In this document: positions 37,399-44,852 of the stretch, piece by piece
Numbering within the stretch: position 1 is the stretch's first letter
How the letters are laid out: the number at the start of each line of letters is the position of its first letter
DNA from: Candidozyma auris
Lineage: Eukaryota > Ascomycota > Pichiomycetes > Serinales > Metschnikowiaceae
Reading direction: 5' to 3'
DNA: 64,000 bases
NCBI RefSeq assembly: GCF_003013715.1
Contig: NC_072814.1
Span: forward strand, 434,001-498,000
Program-made: the position numbers and the translations under genes
Notes under the pieces: model-generated
Told to the model about the DNA's origin: nothing
Seen by the model: the letters and a program-made list of their open reading frames with translations, nothing else
Database searches by the model: none

Positions 37399-37459
37399 TG
37401 TTCATTTCTACAAATTTGATGTGGGGTACTAAGTATGACGACAGTCTCCACAAATTGTC

Positions 37460-37551
37460 TGAGTCACGATTACAAGGCTGACTCATGACACGTTAATTCT
37501 TTTAGATGACGGTATTTACACTTTACAGAGTCACGATTGCAACTTGACTCA
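37460..37551. promoter_or_regulatory. duplicated Gcn4/AP-1-like site pairs
   Basis: TGAGTCA at 37460-37466 and TGACTCA at 37479-37485 form the first pair; AGAGTCA at 37527-37533 and TGACTCA at 37545-37551 form the second. Both pairs share GAGTCACGATTRCAA at their start, so the unit was apparently duplicated 68 bases apart. TGACTCA is the consensus of the bZIP factor Gcn4. Confidence 0.6.
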
Positions 37552-37647
37552 TGGGACTTACTTTCTTTTCGAGGGCCGCGCCCCCGTTCGTATGTCTGGT
37601 CTCACTATCTCCAAAGAGCCCCGCGCGACCCCCTTGTATTAGTCAAA

Positions 37648-37663
37648 GCCGCCAATTAGCGGC
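37648..37663. promoter_or_regulatory. CCG-N8-CGG inverted repeat
   Basis: GCCGCCAATTAGCGGC is a 5-base perfect inverted repeat containing everted CGG triplets, a possible zinc cluster factor site. It is 65-80 bases before the acetyltransferase ATG. Confidence 0.35.
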
Positions 37664-37678
37664 ATTCCCATCCAAAGA

Positions 37679-37686
37679 TATAAAAG
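37679..37686 (+). promoter_or_regulatory. TATA box of the acetyltransferase gene
   Basis: TATAAAAG, about 43-50 bases upstream of the ATG at 37729. Confidence 0.5.
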
Positions 37687-37728
37687 AGACGGTTTCCTTT
37701 CAGTGTCGAATGGCCAGTTCAAACCATC

Positions 37729-38190
37729 ATGTCATTTACGATAAGGCCAATAGAGGCTACTGATAAGGCTGAATGGAAGGCATTGTGGAGCAATCCACAA
37801 GATTCTTACATGGAATTTTACGAGGCTTTGGACAGAGTATCTGATAAGGCAACTGAGACGACGTTCAGCAGGTTCCTTGACGAAAAAGAGCCAGTCTACT
37901 GTGCTGTTGCTGTTGACGAGTCGGGCAAAGTAATTGGTTTTGTGACTTACATCACCCACCGCAATACTTGGACCGTGGAAGATGCTTTGTACATCCATGA
38001 CTTGTATGTTAGCACAAAGTCAAGACTCAAGGGTGTTGGACGTGCCCTTATTGAATTCTGTTACAAGGAAGCGGACAGGTTCAATTGTCCCAAGTGTTAT
38101 TGGAGCACGCAGTTTGATAACCACAGAGCTCAACTCTTGTATACAAAAGTTGGTAAGAAGTCTGGTTTTCTCATCTACCGCAGACCTTGA
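37729..38190 (+). CDS. GNAT N-acetyltransferase, Hpa3/Hpa2-like
   Basis: A 153-residue GCN5-related acetyltransferase. The family layout is complete: N-terminal strand MSFTIRPIEATDKAEW, central strands with VIGFVTYITHRNTW, IHDLYVSTKSRLKGVGRALIE (motif A, acetyl-CoA pyrophosphate loop) and the C-terminal YWSTQFDNHRAQLLYTKVG. The NHxAxxLYxKxG ending and IHDLYV are characteristic of Hpa2/Hpa3. In S. cerevisiae Hpa3 acetylates D-amino acids (and polyamines weakly). The promoter carries several Gcn4-like sites, which would fit an amino-acid-related role. Confidence 0.8.
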   Translation: MSFTIRPIEATDKAEWKALWSNPQDSYMEFYEALDRVSDKATETTFSRFLDEKEPVYCAVAVDESGKVIGFVTYITHRNTWTVEDALYIHDLYVSTKSRLKGVGRALIEFCYKEADRFNCPKCYWSTQFDNHRAQLLYTKVGKKSGFLIYRRP

Positions 38191-38283
38191 ACGGTTATCA
38201 CAAATTATCCATATGCAGTATATACCCACTTATGGACTCTTTCTGGCGTAAAAACCTGTAGTTACACTTCCACCTCCAACAGA

Positions 38284-38973
38284 ATGACTAAAGAAATTAA
38301 ACCCAACGTAGACCCCAACATCATCAGGGTTTTTGTGGTTCGTCACGGCAGGACCGAGTTCAACAGCAAGAAAATCATCCAAGGCCATCTAGACATCGAT
38401 ATAGACGCCACGGGCGAAGAACAAGCGATGAAATTGGCTAAATACTTCGATGACTTCAATTTCGACGCCTGTGTGACCTCAGATTTGGTTCGTTGCCGCA
38501 GCACAATCAAGGATATCTTGAAAAAAAACGATCACTTGACCGAAGACAATATAAGGACCACCCCAAACTTGAGAGAAAGAATGATGGGCCCAGTGCAAGG
38601 GATGTTCATAGGCGATGCCAAAGAGAAGTACGGAGCCCAATTTAAGTCCATGGGTGAGCAAGAAGAGGACCTTCTTAGCAGAGTCGAGAGTGAGTGGGAA
38701 TTGTTGGTGAAGAAAGCTACTGCTGATGGTCATTTAAACACTTTGTTCTGTACCCACGGGGGTGTGATAACGTCTTTCACAAATTACTTACACGATGTCA
38801 AGAAGTACAAGCTTGGCGAGGGCCTCAGTGCTGAGAACTTGAGGGTTCCGTTCAACACTTCCATAACTGTCGTGGACATCATTAAGAGTACGGGTGAAGG
38901 TACTATACAAAAATTTGGAGTGACTGAGCACTTAGGAGGACAGTTCGAGGTCAAAAACCAGGACTTGAGATAG
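38284..38973 (+). CDS. histidine phosphatase superfamily protein, YOR283W-like
   Basis: A 229-residue phosphoglycerate-mutase-like phosphatase. S. cerevisiae YOR283W, of almost equal length (230), has broad phosphatase activity. The phospho-His motif is VVRHGRTEFN (His21), followed by the usual QGHLDIDIDATGEEQA, TSDLVRCRST, LRERMMGPVQGM and the second catalytic histidine in FCTHGGVITSF. The preference for a particular substrate cannot be inferred. The gene follows the acetyltransferase gene by 93 bases in the same direction and has its own promoter of that length at most. Confidence 0.82.
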   Translation: MTKEIKPNVDPNIIRVFVVRHGRTEFNSKKIIQGHLDIDIDATGEEQAMKLAKYFDDFNFDACVTSDLVRCRSTIKDILKKNDHLTEDNIRTTPNLRERMMGPVQGMFIGDAKEKYGAQFKSMGEQEEDLLSRVESEWELLVKKATADGHLNTLFCTHGGVITSFTNYLHDVKKYKLGEGLSAENLRVPFNTSITVVDIIKSTGEGTIQKFGVTEHLGGQFEVKNQDLR

Positions 38974-39170
38974 AGGATAGAATGATATGGGTACATTGGA
39001 TACATAATATAGTATAGACATAATAGGAACTACAAGCTGCTGTCGTGAATGAATGATGATTACGTAAATGGCTGTATATGAATAAACCGAAATATCACAC
39101 GCGAAGAACCAGCGCATGTCAACCCAAATAAGTTATGATGTAAAACAAGTGTCTAAAGGAAGTAAAAGTT
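38974..39170. other. convergent 3' spacer
   Basis: AT-rich 3' flanks of the phosphatase gene and ENA1; nothing else seen. Confidence 0.5.
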
Positions 39171-42100
39171 TTAAGCAAGCATATCCGGGTCGAGGGTGTT
39201 CGATCTGGAAAAAGATGCATATCTCTGGAATGGATCTTTTCTTTCCAACTCGTATTCTGGATTTTTAACCTTGGGGCTCCACTTTCTTTTGTAGATTCTC
39301 TTACCCCACTTCCATGCTTCAGCAGCAAGCAAGAAAAAGAGCGTGCAAGCAATGGCCAATCCCCATTCCCAACCTATTGGGTCGTGAAGGAAAACTTTGT
39401 CATTGATAACTGGAATGTAGACAACAGGGAACACAGTAACAAAACCACCGATGACTGACCAGAACAAAAACTGGTTGTCCCAAAGATCAATAGCAGTTTG
39501 CTTCCACCATGGATTGTCAGTGTCCTGTCTCATGTAAAACAAGGAATTGGTTGGGTGAATACATTCCCAGGCAAGAACGAGGGCACACCACGTCATGGTA
39601 GCGAACGAAGCGGATCTTCCCCTGAAGACCAAGTTACAGCTAACGCCATCACTGTTGTTACAGTTGTGACCCAAGTTTCCGTCACCTTTACCAAAAACAA
39701 CAACAACAAAAGAAAGCATGCAGCTGATAGCCATGAAGAGACCGAGAGCGCACATGTCAATGATGATTTCAGGGGTAAAAATGTGGCGGTTTGGAGGCTG
39801 CTCCAAGACGTCGTCAGCAGCCTTTTCTTGACCCAAACCCATGGCTGGGAAACAGGACGTAACAACCAAAATCCACAAGACCTCAACAGGAGACAATGGG
39901 AACACAGAGAGTCCATCATCATCCTGGAATGCCAAACCAACCATTAAGTAGATAGCCTGTGCAACGTTTTCAGCAAGAAGTTGTAAAATGAACTTCTGAA
40001 TGTTAGCAGCCATTCTACGACCTTCTTCAATAGCATGCAAGATGGAAGCGAAGTTGTCGTCAGTCAAAACAATATCGGACGCATCCTTAGCAACATCAGA
40101 ACCGTTCTGGCCCATAGCAATACCAACATCTGCCTTTTTCAAGGATGGAGAATCATTGACACCGTCACCAGTCATAGCGCAGAATTTTTCACGGCGGTGC
40201 AAAGCATCAATCATTCTGACCTTCGTCTGCGGAGCACAACGAGCGATAACCAAAGGCAAAACGGGCAATGCATCAATCTGCTCATCAGTCAACTCGTCAA
40301 ACTCGCTGGCAGTCATACACATAGCCTTTACTACTTCATCGGAGTAGTGGTACAAGTTGTGTGGCAATATACCAACCTCCTGAGCAATAGCCTTCGCAGT
40401 ACTTGGATGGTCACCGGTAACCATATGGACGTTAATACCAGCTTTATGACACTTCTTAACGGAGGGAGCCGTCTCCAATCTTGGTGGATCGTAAATACCG
40501 ACTAAGCCATGGAAGATCAAATTGTCCTCGATGGAGTCTCTGTCTTCAAGTTTATCCTTGTTGTGGTCGAAGTCTCTACTAGCGAATGCCAACACACGCA
40601 AACCTTGCGAGGACAAAGCATCCATGTTAGCTTCGATCTCGGCAATGTCGTCCTCGGTCAAATCAACGAGCTTGTCAGTGTCAGTTTTCTCTTCAGGGTT
40701 TCCTGTCCATTTGGTACATTTGCGAATAATTCTTTCCACAGCACCTTTGGTGAAAATCTTGGTCTCGTTTCCCATTTCCCAAATGGAGGACATTCTCTTG
40801 ATGGAGGAGTCAAAGGGATATTCCTCGATGTGCTTGAAACTCTTGGAATATTCATCTCTTCCGAAACCAACTCTGCAGCAAAAGACCTGAATGGCAATTT
40901 CAGTAGCATCACCGTGGGCCTTCCACACCAACTCACCTGAGTTTTCGTCCTTGGTTTGGTGGACGGAGGCAATGTTCGCTAAGGTAGCAACGTTCAACCA
41001 TTTCTTGAAGTTCTCAGGGAATACATCAGGATTGGATCTATCCATGGGCAAGAAGTCAATCTCCTCATCAGTTTCCTTAATATACTTTGGAGAGTATTGA
41101 GTGAAGCCCAAGTCTCCTTCTGTAGGGTTGAAGGCTTCATTTGAGTTTTCCATGCTGAAGGTACCAACCGATGGCACCCAAACTCTTTTGGTTACCATTC
41201 TACCTTGAGTCAACGTACCAGTCTTATCAGAGCAAATGTCGTTGATACCGCCCAAGGCTTCCAAAGAGTCGAGCTTTCTGACAATCACATTTCTGGAAAC
41301 CATGACTTGGGCACCAACGGCCATTGTGATGGTCAAGACGACGATCAAAGCAGATGGAATCATGGACAATGCAACACAGATGGCGTAGATGGCGACTTCT
41401 CTATTGACGTTCATTTCTTGAGTGGCCATAACGACAATGGCGAAAACAACGGCAACCCAAAACAAGAAAATAGCCAACCAGGACAATTTTCTTTGCAAAG
41501 GTGTGCCAACTGTGACACCCAAAAAGTTACCGATAATGTCCTTGATTGTACCAAAAAATGCGTTGGAGTATTCCTTTGGACCAGGCAGCTTGTCACCAGA
41601 CTTATCAACCTTTCTGATGACGCCGCTGTCACCTTTCAAGGATTGGGCAATCTGACCAATTTCAGTTTGCAACCCTGTAGCGATGGCAATACCAGTACCT
41701 CTTCCTTTAGCAACGACAGAAGAAGAAAATGCCATGTTCAATCTGTCACCCACAGGCACATACTCCTTTGGGTTTGAGTACACCTCGTTGTGGTTTTTGA
41801 CGACGGGCAAAGACTCACCTGTCAAGAGGGCCTCGTCAGTTTCCAAGTTCATGGTGTCGATCAATCTCAAGTCGGCAGGAACAGTGTCACCAACCTTAAT
41901 GTGGACTATGTCACCCGGGACAACGTCTTCTGCGGGAATGTCCCCTTCATCTCCGTTCCGAGTGACTCTAGCCGACGGAGAAGACAAGGACCTTAATGAG
42001 CCCATAGTTTTCTCCGCTTTGACTTCTTGCACAAAGCCAATGGAAATGTTAATGAATACGACAGCGCCAATCACACCACCAGAAATCCAGTCGCGGATGG

Positions 42101-42422
42101 CCAATGCAATGATCATGGAGATGATCAAAACCATGATCATGGCATTGAACACTTGATGGGCAAGGCATTTCGTATACGAGACTTTATCGCCTTCGCCCAA
42201 CGTATTGGGCCCGTATTTTTTGATGAGTTCAGCGTGCTGCGACGAGGTCAACCCGTCACACACATTGGTGCCAAACTGCTCTGCCACCTTATCGGCGGGA
42301 AGTCTATAAGGTAGAAGGGACGATTCAGCAATTGCCGTGGAGGCGGAATCGTCCGTGTCGATTCTCAGTTGTTCTTTATGGTTGTTGTTCTTCTCATTGT
42401 ACTCTACCGATGATGCAGACAT
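39171..42422 (-). CDS. ENA1: P-type Na+/K+ efflux ATPase (ENA, type IID)
   Basis: A plasma-membrane ATPase that exports Na+ (and K+/Li+) and is the main salt and alkali tolerance pump of yeasts. The 1083-residue protein (S. cerevisiae Ena1 is 1091) has all P-type landmarks: TGES in the A domain, the phosphorylated Asp399 in CSDKTGTLTQGRM, MVTGDHPSTAKAIA, and TGDGVNDSPSLKKADVGIAMG. About ten hydrophobic spans surround these. The N-terminal VAEQFGTNVCDGLTSS and PSALIVVLTITMAVGAQVM are typical of the ENA/IID class. In yeast ENA1 expression is induced by salt, calcineurin/Crz1, and Rim101 at alkaline pH; candidate Rim101 sites are just upstream. Confidence 0.95.
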   Translation of the reverse strand: MSASSVEYNEKNNNHKEQLRIDTDDSASTAIAESSLLPYRLPADKVAEQFGTNVCDGLTSSQHAELIKKYGPNTLGEGDKVSYTKCLAHQVFNAMIMVLIISMIIALAIRDWISGGVIGAVVFINISIGFVQEVKAEKTMGSLRSLSSPSARVTRNGDEGDIPAEDVVPGDIVHIKVGDTVPADLRLIDTMNLETDEALLTGESLPVVKNHNEVYSNPKEYVPVGDRLNMAFSSSVVAKGRGTGIAIATGLQTEIGQIAQSLKGDSGVIRKVDKSGDKLPGPKEYSNAFFGTIKDIIGNFLGVTVGTPLQRKLSWLAIFLFWVAVVFAIVVMATQEMNVNREVAIYAICVALSMIPSALIVVLTITMAVGAQVMVSRNVIVRKLDSLEALGGINDICSDKTGTLTQGRMVTKRVWVPSVGTFSMENSNEAFNPTEGDLGFTQYSPKYIKETDEEIDFLPMDRSNPDVFPENFKKWLNVATLANIASVHQTKDENSGELVWKAHGDATEIAIQVFCCRVGFGRDEYSKSFKHIEEYPFDSSIKRMSSIWEMGNETKIFTKGAVERIIRKCTKWTGNPEEKTDTDKLVDLTEDDIAEIEANMDALSSQGLRVLAFASRDFDHNKDKLEDRDSIEDNLIFHGLVGIYDPPRLETAPSVKKCHKAGINVHMVTGDHPSTAKAIAQEVGILPHNLYHYSDEVVKAMCMTASEFDELTDEQIDALPVLPLVIARCAPQTKVRMIDALHRREKFCAMTGDGVNDSPSLKKADVGIAMGQNGSDVAKDASDIVLTDDNFASILHAIEEGRRMAANIQKFILQLLAENVAQAIYLMVGLAFQDDDGLSVFPLSPVEVLWILVVTSCFPAMGLGQEKAADDVLEQPPNRHIFTPEIIIDMCALGLFMAISCMLSFVVVVFGKGDGNLGHNCNNSDGVSCNLVFRGRSASFATMTWCALVLAWECIHPTNSLFYMRQDTDNPWWKQTAIDLWDNQFLFWSVIGGFVTVFPVVYIPVINDKVFLHDPIGWEWGLAIACTLFFLLAAEAWKWGKRIYKRKWSPKVKNPEYELERKDPFQRYASFSRSNTLDPDMLA

Positions 42423-42513
42423 GATGAGGGAGAGATGAGAAGAAGTGAATGAAAAATGGTGGATGTAGAGAAACTACGAATTAGGAGTTGGGGAAAGGGG
42501 GGCATCGCACCGA

Positions 42514-42522
42514 TATATATAT
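42514..42522 (-). promoter_or_regulatory. TATA box of ENA1
   Basis: TATATATAT, about 92-100 bases upstream of the ENA1 ATG. Confidence 0.45.
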
Positions 42523-42614
42523 CACTAGGTTGGAGGCGGAAGGAAGCGAAGAAAAGAAATTTCCCGTGGTAATATTGCAGCAAGTTGTGGGTGAGCCAGA
42601 AAAAAAATGATGCA

Positions 42615-42629
42615 GCCAAGATAGCCAAG
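42615..42629 (+). promoter_or_regulatory. tandem GCCAAG (Rim101/PacC-type) sites before ENA1
   Basis: GCCAAG occurs at 42615-42620 and 42624-42629, a 9-base period, about 195-205 bases before the ENA1 ATG. GCCARG is the consensus of the alkaline-response factor PacC/Rim101. Binding is inferred. Confidence 0.5.
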
Positions 42630-43809
42630 AATCATCTAACTCAATGGCCCAGGCTATTGTGGAGGTGCACTGCAGACACAAGAAAAGAAAAAGACAACGT
42701 GGGTAGATCTGTGCAGGCAATCTGAGATATCGATCGAAAGGTACAAATAAGAAGCTCCCATGGCATCCAATTGCTATGTGGGCAGCTATTGTAAGGCAGA
42801 TGGTGGAACAGGCCTCACGCACGTAGAACAAGGGTCAGCTGTAAGGCCGTGAGGCGGACAGGTGTGTGCAGGAGGGGCTACAGATAAGCACCACAGATTT
42901 GCGCGGCGATGAAGAAGAACATGAGCATGGATGAGGGCCCCGCATGCAGGATATCACCCAGGGCGTTTTTCCGGTCTCACTCTCCACAATCCATCTCGGT
43001 ACTGCAGCCAGGGTAATCTCCATTGACCTTTTACCACTTATCTTCAGCACCGGGCTTGGCACCAGGCCCAATCTAAAAAGTAAGAGTCAAACGCCATATC
43101 CTGCCGAGGGGCTGGCGCGGGGACCGAGGGGCGAAGCCGCTTTACAGTCTCGGAAGGTGCCCGAAACGTTAAGTGTTCACAAGTTTGTGTGTCACCTGCC
43201 AGTGGTCACGCGACGCTCGGCTTCAGCCGCCTACGCGCCGGCCCGGCCGCCTCGTTTGCCTCGGAAGTGTCGGTGGGCTCACGTCTGATTAGGCATGTAT
43301 CCACGTGCGCGATTACGCTTGTTGGAAGAGCACCTCGTTTCGCCTGAGCTTGCCGGTCCTTAATCAATGGGGAATTGAGATTGTGGCCACCGGCTGCGTG
43401 CGTGTGCAGGATTCTACGGGACGACCGACTGGTACTCGACAAGGATCTCAAATGAGGCAACAGGCAACAATAAAAAAGGCTCCTTCGTTCGACTGTGTCA
43501 AGTTCAAGTTTCTGTGCTGCTTGGTTCCTTGCTGGCCATGTCACGTGGCCACCACCAACCGTTCGACAATCGCTTTAGCCGAGGTGCCGCGCCCAGCAAC
43601 CTTTGCACTTATTCTAAGACCACCTCTTGTCTAGCCATCGAGGCGAGAGTGCGCATTTTGGGTGCAAAAGTTGCCCAAGCACGCCGGGTACTTCTTGAAC
43701 TGCCATTAACGACACTGAGCAATTCGCTGTCCCCCTAGTGCTTATCGTAGACTGTATATCACAATTACACTACGTTGCTATATCTACTATCATTGTTGTC
43801 TATCAAATT

Positions 43810-43859
43810 GCTCTCAGAGTGTGCTCTCAAAGTGTGCTCTCAGTGTGCTCTCAGAGTAT
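43810..43859 (+). repeat. tandem repeat, four units of GCTCTCARAGTGT
   Basis: Four head-to-tail units of 13, 13, 11 and 13 bases: GCTCTCAGAGTGT, GCTCTCAAAGTGT, GCTCTCAGTGT, GCTCTCAGAGTAT. Each unit contains the near palindrome CTCTCAGAG. No function known. Confidence 0.8.
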
Positions 43860-44098
43860 GCACCCTCATTGCCTACGGAGACACTCCGGAGGGGAGCGTT
43901 TGTCTTGGATTGAGCGTTGAAAAAGTCGAGGAAATCCGTGCGGAGAAGGGCGAAGGGCAAAAAGGGTTGAGGCGAACGTTGGGTATCTGGAGATCCCTTT
44001 CCACTTTCCTGTAGGAGATCCTCGTCGAAAGGGGTATTGAGTTTCTCATGTCACCTGGACCCCTGGAGGTTTGTCGTAATTGTGCGAAGTGACCGCAC

Positions 44099-44478
44099 GG
44101 TTGCAAAACGGGTAAAACGTGTTGATTGCTGGAAATATGACACGTGTGCTGCAAACGTAAGAAAGGCTGCCTCGATCGAAAGTGACAGTTTGCTAGTTCC
44201 CAATGGCGGGTTTTTCGATTCATGAAGCCCTGCTCCGTACTAACGCTTACATCACCCATTTTCGCAACCAATTGGGCGAGCGGCGACCTCCAAGAACTTG
44301 GCTAGTAGCGCCCAAGAAACAACGCAAGCCTATCTGTTCTTTAAAATGCCAGCAGCAGCTCCACGTATATAAATGCCAATGAGAGCTTTCAAATTTGTGA
44401 TGCAGTGATCTTAGGAGTTGATATGGAGGAACGCTGTTGTTGTGCCAACCCAATGATTCTTGGGTGCTTGGCTGCGAA
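44099..44478. promoter_or_regulatory. three copies of the recurrent motif before MDM20
   Basis: Copies at 44099-44107 (plus, CACGGTTGCAAAACGG), 44261-44269 (minus, AATTGGTTGCGAAAATGG) and 44470-44478 (plus, TTGGCTGCGAATTGG). They lie 375-750 bases before the MDM20 ATG. Confidence 0.5.
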
Positions 44479-44852
44479 TTGGCAAATGCAACTTACCACG
44501 AGAATTGCAACGCTGAAAAAGTATAGCCAAGAGAAGTGTGATAAGGCCAGTCCACCCATACAAATTCAGGCGGAATACTATTACGGAGCTTGACAGCCGT
44601 GCACAGGCCAAACTACAATGTGCAACCCCACCTTCATTCAAGTCGAACCTAAGTGATTGAACCAACACATGTCCAACCTCATACGAAGTGTTCACTAGAA
44701 TTCAAAATCTTGCTTAATTCCAATGATAGTTAGACTCTTCTTTGCCCCAATCGGTAGGTTTCTCACTTGTACCATTGTCTTCTTCCTTCTCTACAGCGGT
44801 ACTGGTGTAATTTTTCACCTCACCAGCTCCATACTACTCTTGACACACTGGC

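Larger units (their letters stand above)
37399..37728. other. acetyltransferase promoter
   Basis: This 330-base promoter region is unusually rich in recognisable sites: two AP-1/Gcn4-like pairs, a CCG-N8-CGG inverted repeat and a TATA box. See separate entries. Confidence 0.6.
42423..44852. other. 2.4-kb spacer between ENA1 and MDM20
   Basis: The longest gene-free region. Towards ENA1 it holds a TATA box, tandem GCCAAG sites and two CCGAGGGGC (stress-response-element-like AGGGG) repeats 20 bases apart (43104-43112 and 43124-43132). In the middle and right part are a tandem repeat, three CACGTG boxes (43302, 43542, 44141) and three copies of the recurrent GGYTGCRAA motif. Frames of up to 132 codons occur but none has protein-like character. 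Confidence 0.6.

Noticed and set aside
39498..42314. Several plus-strand frames of 95-190 codons inside ENA1
   Set aside because: Antisense shadows of the biased ENA1 coding sequence. No start context or homology-like sequence.
42835..44695. Frames of 60-132 codons in the ENA1-MDM20 spacer
   Set aside because: Overlapping frames on both strands with erratic composition, no conserved motifs and poor codon use compared with neighbours.
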